Part shown: piece after piece, positions 8,958 to 17,564 of the stretch
Layout: each line of letters starts with the position of its first letter
How positions within the stretch are numbered: position 1 is the stretch's first letter
DNA from: Flavobacteriaceae bacterium
Lineage (GTDB): Bacteria; Bacteroidota; Bacteroidia; Flavobacteriales; Flavobacteriaceae
Assembly (NCBI GenBank): GCA_022425945.1
Contig: JAKMEK010000003.1
Location: 1-34,931 of the forward strand
Direction: 5' to 3'
Length of the DNA: 34,931 bases
Notes under the pieces: generated by a model
Database searches by the model: none
What the model was told of the DNA's origin: nothing
Seen by the model: the letters and a program-made list of their open reading frames with translations, nothing else
Made by a program: the position numbers and the translations under genes

Positions 8958-9544
8958 TTTTGACGAGCATATTCCCCACTACTGACATCATTTTGGCCTC
9001 AAATTCTCCTAGAAGGCAACAGTTTTTAACTGACATTGGTCTGCAATATAGAGTTAAAACCCATGACGTTGATGAAGTTTTTCCCTCCGATTTAAAAGGG
9101 GCAGAAATACCAAATTACTTGGTACAACTCAAAGCCAAACCCTTTAACACCCTTGAACCAAATCAATTGGTCATTACAGCCGATACCATTGTTTGGAGTG
9201 AGAACAGCTATCTAGGAAAACCAAAAGACAAGCAAGAAGCACAAGCCATGTTGCATCAATTATCTGGACGTGTTCACCAAGTCATTACCTCCGTCGCTTT
9301 TACACAAGCACACCAACAAACCCTTATTCATGAAACAAGTAAGGTCTATTTCAGAGCACTCGATGCAGCAGAAATTGATCATTACATTGATGCTTACCAA
9401 CCCTATGACAAAGCGGGGGGATACGGAATTCAAGAATGGATTGGCACCGTGGGAATTGAAAAAATTGAAGGCAGTTACAGTAATATTGTTGGCTTGCCTG
9501 TAGCCCAAGTTTTGACTACCTTGAAAAAAATTCTATTGCCATGA
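8924..9544 (+). CDS. maf: Maf-like nucleotide pyrophosphatase
   Basis: A nucleoside triphosphate pyrophosphatase of the Maf/HAM1-like family, cleaving non-canonical or modified NTPs to NMP and pyrophosphate. Visible motifs are LASNSPRRQQFL (substrate loop), the acidic DEVFP, ITADTIVW, and GGYGIQEW followed by IEGSYSNIVGLP. This is the full Maf set over about 206 residues. The ATG at 8924 overlaps the preceding gene by 34 bases; a TTG at 8954 would give a start nearer to the conserved core and is a real alternative. The stop overlaps the next ATG (ATGA at 9541). Whether it prefers dTTP/UTP or other nucleotides cannot be read with confidence. Confidence 0.92.
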   Translation: MDHNHWCEKRLILTSIFPTTDIILASNSPRRQQFLTDIGLQYRVKTHDVDEVFPSDLKGAEIPNYLVQLKAKPFNTLEPNQLVITADTIVWSENSYLGKPKDKQEAQAMLHQLSGRVHQVITSVAFTQAHQQTLIHETSKVYFRALDAAEIDHYIDAYQPYDKAGGYGIQEWIGTVGIEKIEGSYSNIVGLPVAQVLTTLKKILLP

Positions 9545-10383
9545 AAAAGCTCCTTTTCTTAATTTTATTTTGCGGCTCTTGGCTTCAAGCACAACTTTCT
9601 CAACAATTTAAATCGCATTGGTTTGACGGTAGAGCTGAAATCAGTTCGTATGAGTTGACTCAGTCTCGTTATGGTGAACAACGTCAGGGTAAAGCAGTTT
9701 TGATTTTTGTGACAGAAGACTTTTTGAAAGAAGCACAGGTGAAAGCCAACCAAAAATCTAAAACTACCATCCCAGTACTCAAATCCAATCGAACAAAATC
9801 CTACTGGACGGGCATCTACCCCTACTCCATCATGAGTAGTAGCTTTAACTCACTTCGAACAAAACATCCGCTAATCAAAGGGGTCGCATCCATACAAGAA
9901 TGGTGTGGACAAAGCTATCTGCAACTAAACGCAACAAAAGAGGGCTTTTCCTATACCTCTCATTCTTATTTTGAAGGAGAAGCCGATCAACAGCTGACCC
10001 TAGAAATGGCCATCACAGAAGATGACCTCTGGAACCTACTCCGTTTTGATCCGCAACAATTGCCCGTTGGAGAGTATAAATTGTACCCCTCCCTTGAAAG
10101 AGTACGTCTAAATCATATCGAAATGAAAACGGAAGATGTCATTGGGGAATTAAAACCAGATGAATATGTCCTTAAAACACCCGCCACTGGTCGAGAGTTA
10201 CGCATTCAATTCGATCCTGCATTTCCCTATACCATCGAAGGTTGGACGGAGAAATTTACAGATAAAGGAGATGATTTCACCTCAACAGCCAAACGTATTC
10301 ATACCGAACGACGTCAATATTGGGCTGAGAACAATACCCGCTTTAAGTCCCTTAGAGCACCTTTTAAATTAGACCAAGAATGA
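9541..10383 (+). CDS. Secreted protein of unknown function, Maf-linked
   Basis: A 280-residue exported protein. A signal peptide covers residues 1-17 (MKKLLFLILFCGSWLQAQ). The mature part is soluble and beta-rich, without membrane segments or cysteine clusters. Recognisable stretches are SHWFDGRAEISSYEL, the basic SKTTIPVLKSNRTKSYWTGIYPYSIMSS, and QEWCGQSYLQLN. Databases often label such proteins septum formation inhibitor Maf, which I believe comes from the neighbouring gene; this sequence shows no Maf motif. It overlaps maf by 4 bases and the deacetylase gene by 4 bases, so it is part of a coupled cluster. Probable periplasmic or outer-membrane-associated location. Function unknown. Confidence 0.75.
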   Translation: MKKLLFLILFCGSWLQAQLSQQFKSHWFDGRAEISSYELTQSRYGEQRQGKAVLIFVTEDFLKEAQVKANQKSKTTIPVLKSNRTKSYWTGIYPYSIMSSSFNSLRTKHPLIKGVASIQEWCGQSYLQLNATKEGFSYTSHSYFEGEADQQLTLEMAITEDDLWNLLRFDPQQLPVGEYKLYPSLERVRLNHIEMKTEDVIGELKPDEYVLKTPATGRELRIQFDPAFPYTIEGWTEKFTDKGDDFTSTAKRIHTERRQYWAENNTRFKSLRAPFKLDQE

Positions 10384-12830
10384 GAAAATACCTTTTTTGC
10401 ATATGCTTCGGAATTTGTGCTTTGCCATCGCTTCACGCACAAGATGCAGCAACCGTTTACAGAGGATTAGAAAAACTTAATTTTCTTGGGTCCATGCTCT
10501 ATGTTGCCGCGCATCCAGATGATGAGAATACAGCACTCATTTCCCATTTTTCCAACCATGTGCATGCGCATTCTGCCTATCTGTCTATGACCCGAGGTGA
10601 TGGAGGGCAAAATCGTATTGGAACAGAATTGAGAGGATTACTCGGCGTAATTCGTACCAACGAATTGATTCAGGCAAGAAAAATCGATGGAGGGAATCAG
10701 TATTTCACCTCAGCAATTGACTTTGGCTATTCTAAGCATCCCAGAGAAACCCTAAAAATTTGGGACAAAGATCAAATCTTGGGAGAAGTTGTTGGTCGTA
10801 TTCGTGCCTTTCAACCCGATATTATCATTCACCGATTTGACCACAGATCACCCGGTACTACACATGGCCACCATACCTCTTCTGCCCTTTTGAGTCATGA
10901 AGCCTTTTCGTTAAGCAACGACAGCAGTAGTTACCCCCAACAATTGGAGGAACTAAAGCCTTGGAAAGTGAAGCGACAATTTTTCAATACCTCCTGGTGG
11001 TTCTATGGCAGTAGAGAACGTTTTGAAAAGGCCGACAAAACAAATTTACTTTCATTGGAAATTGGAAATTACGATGCACTCCGAGGCATCTCCAACAGTG
11101 AAATCTCTGCAGCAAGTAGGAGTTCGCACAAATCACAAGGTTTTGGTAGCTCTCCATCCTTGGGCAACAGAACCGAATACATCGAACTCATACAGGGAGA
11201 TCGCCCCAAAACGAACAATCCCTTTGATGGAATTGACACCAGTTGGAAGAGAGTCAAAAACGGTGAAATTGTAGGAGACCTAGTTGCTCAGGCAATAGCA
11301 GAATTTGATTTTAGGATTCCTGAGAAAAGTCTTCCTCTACTCATTGAAATACATCAGGCCATTGAGCGCTTGGATAATGGGGTATGGAAAAGCCGCAAAC
11401 TTGCCGAAACAAAAGCGTTGATTAAATCCTGCGCAGGACTTACATTACAACTTAATGCAGAGCGTCCCTATGGTATCGCAGGAGAACGCCTAAAGTACAA
11501 ACTCAATGCTGTTCAACAAAGTGATCTTCCCATCACACTGGTTAGCGTAAGAGACCAATTTATCAATACCCCATTAGGAAAGAACAAAGCATTTTCAACT
11601 CCCCTAAGCATCACATTAGGAAAAGAACTAAGCAGTCCGTATTGGCTCCTTAAGAAAGGTAAACTAGGCGTTTTTACGATCGACAACAAATCGCTAATTG
11701 GTCTTCCAGAAACCCCTGCGCGCAAAGCTGATGTCGTTGTACAAATAGAAGGAATCAACATAAAATTTGAAGAGGAAATCAATTACCGTAAAAATGATCC
11801 AGTGCGCGGTGAGGTAATCACGCCCTTTTATGTACTCCCACAATTGGGTTTAAATTTTGACAAAACTGTTCATCTATTCCCCAATAGCGAGGAACAAACA
11901 ATTCGTCTAGAGCTGACCAACTATGGAGAATCTTTCTCGGGTGAGATAGAATTGTGTTTTCCCAAAGGATGGGAAATTGATGAAGCAAAAAAAGAAGTTG
12001 AATTAGTGGGTCGAGGAAGTAGTCAATTCGTAACCTTCCAACTTCGTCCAACAGACAAATCAGAGAGTGGGTTAATGAGCCCATTAGTCCATCTCAATGG
12101 AACAACACTTGACCATCCCTTCAGCCTGAAAGAAATCAACTATGAACACATTCCAAAACAATATGTGGCTCAGCCAGCTGAAGCAAAATTTGTGCGCCTA
12201 AACCTTAAGCTTCCAAATAAGAAGATTGGTTACATTATGGGAGCAGGAGATTTAGTTCAACAGAATTTAGCGGCCATTGGTTTACCCATAAATTCAATTG
12301 ATATAGAGAGTATCTCCCAAGAAGAACTAAATAGCTTTGACACTATTCTAGTAGGGATTCGTGCGTTCAATGTATTGGAATCGCTTAAATACAAAAATAA
12401 ATTACTCTTCGACTTTGCCGCACAGGGAGGAAACCTTGTGGTACAATACAATACCAGTCGTGGACTAAAAACCAAAGAGATTGCCCCTTATCCCATAGAA
12501 CTTTCACGAAAACGGGTGACCGACGAAGAAAGCAGTGTGCGCATTTTAGAACCTAATCATCCTGCTATGTCTGTTCCCCACAAAATTACTGCAACAGATT
12601 TTGAAGGTTGGATCCAAGAACGCGGCTTGTACTTTGCCGATAATTGGGATCCACGTTTCACCCCCTTATTGGGTATGAACGACAGCGGAGAAGAAGAAAC
12701 CGTAGGTAGTCTTTTGATCGCAAAACACGGGGATGGAACAGTTGTTTACACTGGTTTAAGTTTTTTTAGAGAGCTCCCAGAGGGTGTTCCGGGAGCCTAT
12801 CGTATTTTAATCAATTTACTCTCCTTGTAA
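10380..12830 (+). CDS. Secreted PIG-L family deacetylase
   Basis: An 816-residue exported protein with an N-terminal LmbE/PIG-L zinc deacetylase domain and a long C-terminal part. A signal peptide ends near residue 20 (SLHAQ). The metal motif AHPDDE is at residues 44-49, and the second metal region is HRFDHRSPGTTHGHHTSS. The PIG-L family removes N-acetyl groups from GlcNAc-type sugars. The middle of the protein looks like beta-sandwich (NEW3-like) modules, and the last 200 residues (from about MGAGDLVQQ) resemble a glutamine-amidotransferase-like fold. The family is common in Bacteroidota next to a sodium:solute symporter, as here. This suggests processing of a glycan followed by uptake, but the true substrate is unknown. 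Confidence 0.88.
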   Translation: MRKYLFCICFGICALPSLHAQDAATVYRGLEKLNFLGSMLYVAAHPDDENTALISHFSNHVHAHSAYLSMTRGDGGQNRIGTELRGLLGVIRTNELIQARKIDGGNQYFTSAIDFGYSKHPRETLKIWDKDQILGEVVGRIRAFQPDIIIHRFDHRSPGTTHGHHTSSALLSHEAFSLSNDSSSYPQQLEELKPWKVKRQFFNTSWWFYGSRERFEKADKTNLLSLEIGNYDALRGISNSEISAASRSSHKSQGFGSSPSLGNRTEYIELIQGDRPKTNNPFDGIDTSWKRVKNGEIVGDLVAQAIAEFDFRIPEKSLPLLIEIHQAIERLDNGVWKSRKLAETKALIKSCAGLTLQLNAERPYGIAGERLKYKLNAVQQSDLPITLVSVRDQFINTPLGKNKAFSTPLSITLGKELSSPYWLLKKGKLGVFTIDNKSLIGLPETPARKADVVVQIEGINIKFEEEINYRKNDPVRGEVITPFYVLPQLGLNFDKTVHLFPNSEEQTIRLELTNYGESFSGEIELCFPKGWEIDEAKKEVELVGRGSSQFVTFQLRPTDKSESGLMSPLVHLNGTTLDHPFSLKEINYEHIPKQYVAQPAEAKFVRLNLKLPNKKIGYIMGAGDLVQQNLAAIGLPINSIDIESISQEELNSFDTILVGIRAFNVLESLKYKNKLLFDFAAQGGNLVVQYNTSRGLKTKEIAPYPIELSRKRVTDEESSVRILEPNHPAMSVPHKITATDFEGWIQERGLYFADNWDPRFTPLLGMNDSGEEETVGSLLIAKHGDGTVVYTGLSFFRELPEGVPGAYRILINLLSL

Positions 12831-12831
12831 G

Positions 12832-12930
12832 ATGATGAATAAACGTTATCGTATCTATCTTCTCTTAGCACTACTCAATGTGGGCTATTGGGTATGTTTT
12901 TTTATTTTCATGAAATCATATAGCGCATGA
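12832..12930 (+). CDS. 32-residue single-pass membrane peptide
   Basis: A very short gene between the deacetylase and symporter genes. It starts MMNKRYRIYLLLALLNVGYW and ends KSYSA. The pattern is a basic N-terminus, one membrane helix (about residues 9-27) and a short polar tail. It begins one base after the deacetylase stop, and its TGA overlaps the symporter ATG in an ATGA, the same coupling used by its neighbours. This arrangement is the main argument that it is translated; the second ATG (12835) could be the start instead. It may be a small subunit or stabiliser of the symporter. I do not recognise a family. Confidence 0.55.
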   Translation: MMNKRYRIYLLLALLNVGYWVCFFIFMKSYSA

Positions 12931-14582
12931 ACAGTATAGATTGGATGGTTTTGGTCGGAACCCTAAGTTTCATTGTAGGTTATGGCGCTTGGAAAAATAG
13001 AACGAGTGCTTCCATTAGCGATTACCTTAAGGGAGGGAATAGTGCAAGATGGTGGACCATTGGCCTCTCGGTCATGGCTACCCAAGCCAGTGCCATCACA
13101 TTTTTATCGACTCCCGGGCAAGCCTTCCATGACGGTATGGGCTTTGTGCAATTTTACTTTGGTCTTCCATTTGCTGTAATCATTATCTGCCTTTTCTTCA
13201 TTCCCATTTATCATAAGCTTAAGGTCTTTACAGCCTATGAGTATCTGGAGCAACGATTCGACCAACGTACACGAACACTAACAGCCCTTTTATTTTTGGT
13301 GCAACGTGGCTTAGCCGCCGGAATCACCATATATGCACCGGCTATTATCTTAAGCGTGGCATTGGGTTGGCCATTAAAACCTTTGATTTTACTTATAGGT
13401 TGCATAGTCATCTTCTACACCGTAATTGGTGGAACAGCAGCCGTAAACGTCACGCAAAAACAACAAATGTTCATCATTTTTGCAGGGATGATCATAGCCT
13501 TTGGGTACATCATCAATAGCTTTCCCGAACAAATTGGCTTCACCAAAGCTTTGGAAATTGCTGGACAAACAGGGAAATTAGACATCATTGATTTTAGTTT
13601 TGATCCCAATAGTCGCTACACTTTTTGGAGTGGAATTACGGGGGGCCTCTTCTTAGCCCTGTCATACTTTGGCACCGATCAAAGTCAGGTGCAGCGCTAT
13701 CTCTCAGGGAAATCGATTAAAGAAAGTCAAATGGGACTTATCATGAACGGCTTTTTAAAAGTACCCATGCAGTTTTTTATTCTTTTGGTGGGTGTGATGG
13801 TTTTTGTCTTTTATCAGTTTGAGACCACTCCCCTGCACTTTAATCCTACTGCGGTAGAGACGGTGCGGAATTCTGAGCAAGCCAATGCATATACTTCCTT
13901 AGAAGAACAACATAGGCTGACGCAAAACAAACGGCATGAATTGTTAGATGATCCCATTCTTAATCAAGATGCGCTACAAGCCATCAAGGCATTAGATCGA
14001 GAAGAAAGGGAACAGCGTGCAAAGGCCAAAGAACTTATTTTGGCTGCCGATGCTAACCAAGGAACCAATGACAAGGACTATGTCTTCATATCATTTATTT
14101 TGGGCTATTTACCCGAAGGTTTGATTGGTCTCCTCTTGGCCGTAATTCTTTCTGCTGCGATGAGTTCTACCGCCTCTGAACTCAATGCACTCGCCGCTAC
14201 AACTACGGTCGATTTGTATCAGCGTAACCGAAACGGGAAATCGGAATCGCATTATGTAAACGCATCGAAATTATTTACCCTCCTTTGGGGTGGGATTGCC
14301 ATTCTTTTTGCCAGTTTCGGGAGTTTAGTCGAAAACCTAATTCAATTGGTCAACATCATTGGGTCGATCTTTTATGGAACCATTTTAGGAGTATTTCTGG
14401 TTGGTTTCTTTGCGCATCAGATCAAAGGAAAAGCGGTGTTTTGGGCGGCCGTTATTTCCGAAATACTCATCATTTATATCTTCACTCAAGACTGGGTGGG
14501 CTTCTTATGGCTCAATGCAATTGGAGCTATACTTACTTTTCTTATGGCCTTTGGGCTGCAATATCTTTTTAAAGAGAAATAA
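12927..14582 (+). CDS. Sodium:solute symporter (SSS family)
   Basis: A 551-residue secondary transporter of the SSS family. The N-terminal part carries the family pattern ASISDYLKGGNSARWWTIGLS, followed by MATQASAITFLSTPGQAF, where SSS proteins place sodium-binding residues in a broken helix. About 13-14 membrane helices can be counted. A second signature, AAMSSTASELNALAATTTVDLYQR (about residues 410-433), is the region that contributes to the Na2 site. A charged insertion (about residues 310-375) interrupts the membrane part. It follows the secreted deacetylase and a 32-residue membrane peptide in overlapping order, so the solute could be a sugar or sialic-acid-like product released outside the cell. 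That is inference. Confidence 0.92.
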   Translation: MNSIDWMVLVGTLSFIVGYGAWKNRTSASISDYLKGGNSARWWTIGLSVMATQASAITFLSTPGQAFHDGMGFVQFYFGLPFAVIIICLFFIPIYHKLKVFTAYEYLEQRFDQRTRTLTALLFLVQRGLAAGITIYAPAIILSVALGWPLKPLILLIGCIVIFYTVIGGTAAVNVTQKQQMFIIFAGMIIAFGYIINSFPEQIGFTKALEIAGQTGKLDIIDFSFDPNSRYTFWSGITGGLFLALSYFGTDQSQVQRYLSGKSIKESQMGLIMNGFLKVPMQFFILLVGVMVFVFYQFETTPLHFNPTAVETVRNSEQANAYTSLEEQHRLTQNKRHELLDDPILNQDALQAIKALDREEREQRAKAKELILAADANQGTNDKDYVFISFILGYLPEGLIGLLLAVILSAAMSSTASELNALAATTTVDLYQRNRNGKSESHYVNASKLFTLLWGGIAILFASFGSLVENLIQLVNIIGSIFYGTILGVFLVGFFAHQIKGKAVFWAAVISEILIIYIFTQDWVGFLWLNAIGAILTFLMAFGLQYLFKEK

Positions 14583-14615
14583 AATCTAACAAAACTAATA
14601 GGCTAATAAAATGCG

Positions 14616-14632
14616 AATCGAATTGATCGATT
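14616..14632 (+). terminator. Weak hairpin after the symporter gene
   Basis: AATCGA - 5-base loop - TCGATT, followed by only a few T, 33 bases after the symporter stop. It is a perfect but short and AT-rich inverted repeat, so termination is only possible, not shown. The surrounding gap (14583-14752) holds no gene that I can support. Confidence 0.25.
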
Positions 14633-14752
14633 TTCACCGCAAACAATTGTTATCTAGTCGTCAAGAATTTTTGATTCATTTTTTTTTTGTACATTTAATT
14701 ACTATCCGTTTTCGTTAAGTCGAGAATCGATGGTCACCCAAATTTTTACCTT

Positions 14753-15223
14753 ATGTACTGGATCAACCTACACGACCTTGAAAAAGAAATCGTGGAAAAA
14801 TGATATACCTATCGGCAAGCTTTTGCATACTTTCTAGGTACAGCCATCTTCTACACCCTCACAGATTTTTTACTAATTGAAGAGTACAGTTTTCGTCTAA
14901 AACTCTTGGTAATTCCAGTCTTGTGCATTGCCATTATTGGATTGTTATCTTCATTTAAATTTTACATCAGCCATGGTAGGACGGCCTTTTTCAAGGATTA
15001 TTTGGCCTTGAGTTGGGTGACAGGTTGGCGTGTTAGCTTAATGGTTTTTTCTGTATTTCTAATGATGTTTTTTCTTGGTTTCAGCCACAACTTAGCTGCT
15101 TTCACACCAAAAACAGAGCCCTATTGGACTATTCTTATCTTGGGTTATGAAACACTTTTTTACCTCCTTTTGTACCGCTCCTTCAAAAGAATAGCGCAAG
15201 GGAAACATTATAAAATGAATTAG
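14753..15223 (+). pseudogene. Four-helix membrane protein with in-frame TGA
   Basis: One frame runs from an ATG at 14753 to the TAG at 15221, interrupted only by a TGA at 14801-14803. The part before it (MYWINLHDLEKEIVEK) and the part after it (YTYRQAFAYFLGTAIFYTLT...) join smoothly into a 156-codon membrane protein with four helices and a soluble, charged N-terminus. After the TGA there is no ATG until residue 97; only a TTG at 14906, inside the second helix, would give a shorter product. I therefore read this as a gene broken by a nonsense substitution, or a base-call error. The next gene begins two bases after its stop, so it heads a small operon. Family not recognised. Confidence 0.55.
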
Positions 15224-15224
15224 A

Positions 15225-15746
15225 ATGAAAAAGAAAAAATTATTACTACGTATTTCGCTACTAGCACTCATTTTCACCCTCGGGTTTTTATGGTCAAAAT
15301 ATTATCACCAAAATTTAAAAAAGGAAAAATATCCCTACCGAATCGGTTACATTTACAATTACACCGAACTGGATAGCTTAGATAAACATGCCAAAAAATC
15401 ATTAAAGGGTTATTACAGTAGTGCTGCTCCAGACATCTATAAAGGCAGTAAGCATCAATTTAGAGAAAAAATACTCCATGACTTTCAATCTCAAAAATAC
15501 AATGACAATGGGTATCTCAATCTTCGCTTTTACATCAGTCATACAGGAAAGGTTTTCCTCTATGAGGCCAAAGAAATGAATTTTGAATTTGAACCACTAA
15601 CATTTTCAGATGGGCTTGTAGAAGAATTGATTGATTTGAGTCTTAAGAAGGATAACTGGCATGCCTATTCTGATGAGGACCTCAATTATTATATGCACCT
15701 AACTTACCGAATCGAAAATGGAAAAATTACTGAAATTATCCCTTAG
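15225..15746 (+). CDS. Membrane-anchored protein, TonB-C-like pattern
   Basis: A 173-residue protein with a basic N-terminus and one membrane helix (about residues 7-24), so the rest is probably periplasmic. The C-terminal half has the layout YLNLRFYISHTGKVFLYEAKEM ... LVEELIDLSLKKDNW ... HLTYRIENGKITEIIP. It resembles the beta-alpha-beta pattern of small TonB C-terminal-like domains, where a strand with a Gly turn is followed by a helix and a final strand ending in I-P. This is a pattern match only. It starts two bases after the upstream membrane-protein frame and overlaps the TPR lipoprotein start by 29 bases, so the three form one operon. Function unknown. Confidence 0.65.
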   Translation: MKKKKLLLRISLLALIFTLGFLWSKYYHQNLKKEKYPYRIGYIYNYTELDSLDKHAKKSLKGYYSSAAPDIYKGSKHQFREKILHDFQSQKYNDNGYLNLRFYISHTGKVFLYEAKEMNFEFEPLTFSDGLVEELIDLSLKKDNWHAYSDEDLNYYMHLTYRIENGKITEIIP

Positions 15747-16582
15747 CCTTGTTTTAATTTGTTGCATTAGCTGTGACATAGAATATCTCTCAAAAGAGGA
15801 ACGCATTAAACGCGCTGACTTTAAATGGCAAGAATTTGGATGCACATGGCTACCGTCAAGGGTCTCCTGCAAACATGAAAGCAATTGAAGAGATACTAAC
15901 ACTTAATCCGAATCATTGCGATGCAATTCGAGAACTGTCTATTCCCTATTTGAAAAGGGGCATGCCCGAAGAATGGAAAAGCATCTATGATAGAGCAGAA
16001 GAATGCGATGCGGCTCGCTGGCGGCCTTGGCGAGGTTATTTAAACCTCTTTTTCTACAGAGACTACGAGAAAGCCATTGCTGATTTTAATGCTAGTGATT
16101 CGCTTACCCCCAATCATATCGATTCCCCTCAAGGACATAGTGTAGATTATTGGAGAGGACATGCATATTTAGGGGCAGGAAAATATGAGAAAGCTATTTC
16201 TTACTATCAAAAACATATAGCCCATGTAACCGCTGAATGGGGTGAAGATTGGGTGGAACCTGACGCTTTTCTCAATCTTGCCATTGCTTACTATGAGAGT
16301 AAAGTTTTTGACAAAGTGAGCCAAAATCTTGATAAAGCTCTTGGAGCTTACCAAGACAAAAGTGCCGATAGCAAATATTATTATGCCCTACTTAAACAAG
16401 AAAAAGGTCAGCATGACAAAGCATTGGTTTGGATAGACGCAGCAATAGAAGATTTCCTTTCTGGCAACTACAAGAGAAGGTCCTACAACGAAGAAATAAA
16501 ACAGGTTTATTTAGCGCAATTAATTGAATTAGAAACAGAGTTAAAAAAACCCCGCCAAAAGGCAGGGTTGGTAAATCATTAA
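15718..16582 (+). pseudogene. TPR lipoprotein, frameshifted near codon 40
   Basis: The start (ATG at 15718) encodes a clear lipoprotein signal: MEKLLKLSLSLVLICCISC, with the lipidated Cys at residue 19. This frame runs to about 15835, then meets a stop after unrelated codons. The other frame carries on from 15836 with a tetratricopeptide protein of about 248 residues; visible repeat units include DYEKAIADFNASDSL, KYEKAISYYQKHIAHV and QHDKALVWIDAAIEDF. Removing one T from GAATTTGG (15834-15839) joins the halves into FKWQE-LDAHGYRQG and a protein of about 287 residues. The open part has no good start of its own (a TTG only). Either the gene is broken or the base is an error. Likely role: envelope scaffold in its small operon. 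Confidence 0.65.
16543..16569 (-). terminator. Intrinsic terminator of the DUF2911 gene
   Basis: On the minus strand AACCCTGCC - TTTT - GGCGGGGTT pairs fully (with one U-G wobble) and continues into a run of seven T. On the plus strand the same position is a C-A mismatch and no T run follows, so the signal acts on minus-strand transcripts. It lies 23 bases past the DUF2911 stop and inside the 3' end of the TPR gene. Confidence 0.75.
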
Positions 16583-16592
16583 GGGAAATAAA

Positions 16593-17429
16593 TTATTTAC
16601 TCCATTCAGCAATAGCCGCCTTGTTCATACGAACATAGTCAGGGTTCCCCGCTTTTTCTGCTAAGGCTAAGGACTGCTTTGCAGAAACAATTGCACCAGC
16701 TGTATCGTTTAAACCAGCAAGAATTAGGGATTGCTGACGAAAATACCAGTAAGCATCACCTTTTCCTTCAATGGCTTTAGCGATCCATCCTTTTGCTTTT
16801 TCCAAGTCTTGCCCTTCTTGTAAGTAGTATACTGCAGCGCTGTAGTAATCGCGGTGCTTTGGCTCTTTGCTCAAAGCTTCGTTAATTGATGCTGTTGCCT
16901 TGGCAACTGTAGGTACACCAAAAGGCAAAGCCACACGAGTGGTGTCCCAACCCAAATTAAGGGTAGCGCCGTTATTGTGTAAATCAGAAATCCAAATTGA
17001 AAACGATTCAATGGATTCAGCCTTCAATGCAGCCGTTTCAACAGTTGCAGCAACCTTAGCTGCATCCCAATCAGCTGGAGTACCCCAATTGTCGGTTGCA
17101 GTATAGAAAAACACTTCCCATTGCTGCTCACCTGGACGTGTAAAAATAGCATAACTACCGGCAGCCAATTCTTGATCACCAAAAGTAACGGCATCACTGA
17201 AGCTAATCACGGTGTTTTTGTTGGCTCCTGTTCGCCATACTTCTCCATAAGGGACCAATGCACCCATAATGTCTCTTCCACGCTTTGCTGGGCGGGAGAA
17301 CTCAACACTTACTTCAGTTAAGCCTACCGTTTGATTGAGTTTAGCAGCTGGACTTGGTTGTGGGGTTTGAACTTGTGCCATTGCCACAGTAGAACAACTG
17401 AGCGCTAGCAAGTAGATTAATTTTTTCAT
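16593..17429 (-). CDS. DUF2911 protein with TPR-like tail
   Basis: A 278-residue exported protein. The signal peptide is MKKLIYLLALSCSTVAMAQ. The DUF2911 domain occupies roughly residues 25-165, with SPAAKLNQTVGLTEVSVEFSRP, KRGRDIMGALVPYGEVWRTGAN and YAIFTRPGEQQWEVFF, all typical of the family. The remainder is helical with tetratricopeptide-like pairs (AAVYYLQEGQDLEKAKGWIAKA). I chose the ATG at 17429 because it starts the signal peptide and follows a near-perfect promoter; the longer frame adds 21 unlikely residues. The family is widespread in Bacteroidota and has no established biochemical role. It is monocistronic, with its own promoter and terminator. Confidence 0.9.
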   Translation of the reverse strand: MKKLIYLLALSCSTVAMAQVQTPQPSPAAKLNQTVGLTEVSVEFSRPAKRGRDIMGALVPYGEVWRTGANKNTVISFSDAVTFGDQELAAGSYAIFTRPGEQQWEVFFYTATDNWGTPADWDAAKVAATVETAALKAESIESFSIWISDLHNNGATLNLGWDTTRVALPFGVPTVAKATASINEALSKEPKHRDYYSAAVYYLQEGQDLEKAKGWIAKAIEGKGDAYWYFRQQSLILAGLNDTAGAIVSAKQSLALAEKAGNPDYVRMNKAAIAEWSK

Positions 17430-17450
17430 TGTTTGTGTTTTAAAATTACC

Positions 17451-17481
17451 CAAATGTAGAAAATGTTTCCTTATCCACAAA
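17451..17481 (-). promoter_or_regulatory. Consensus promoter of the DUF2911 gene
   Basis: On the minus strand TTTG (17481-17478), a 19-base spacer and TACATTTG (17458-17451) match the Bacteroidota -33/-7 consensus exactly. The -7 box ends 21 bases before the ATG at 17429. It is the cleanest promoter in the window. Confidence 0.75.
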
Positions 17482-17556
17482 CCCTCAATCAATTAGCCAT
17501 TAAATAAATATTTAAATATTATTGTTTAACTATTAGATTAAATCGTTAAACATTTT

Positions 17557-17564
17557 TATCTTTA
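17557..17564 (+). promoter_or_regulatory. Candidate -7 box of the photolyase operon
   Basis: TATCTTTA differs from TAnnTTTG at the last base and lies 16 bases before the first ATG of the operon. The upstream 100 bases are very AT-rich with no clear TTTG at -33, which would allow an alternative sigma factor or activator. No operator-like palindrome is evident. Confidence 0.4.

Noticed and set aside
14801-14803. TGA as a selenocysteine or recoded codon
   Set aside because: No stem-loop of the expected kind is seen directly after it, and the protein has no redox motif at that place.
14906-15223. A complete 105-residue membrane protein starting at the TTG at 14906
   Set aside because: It would begin inside a membrane helix; the same frame extends upstream into sensible protein sequence interrupted only by one TGA.
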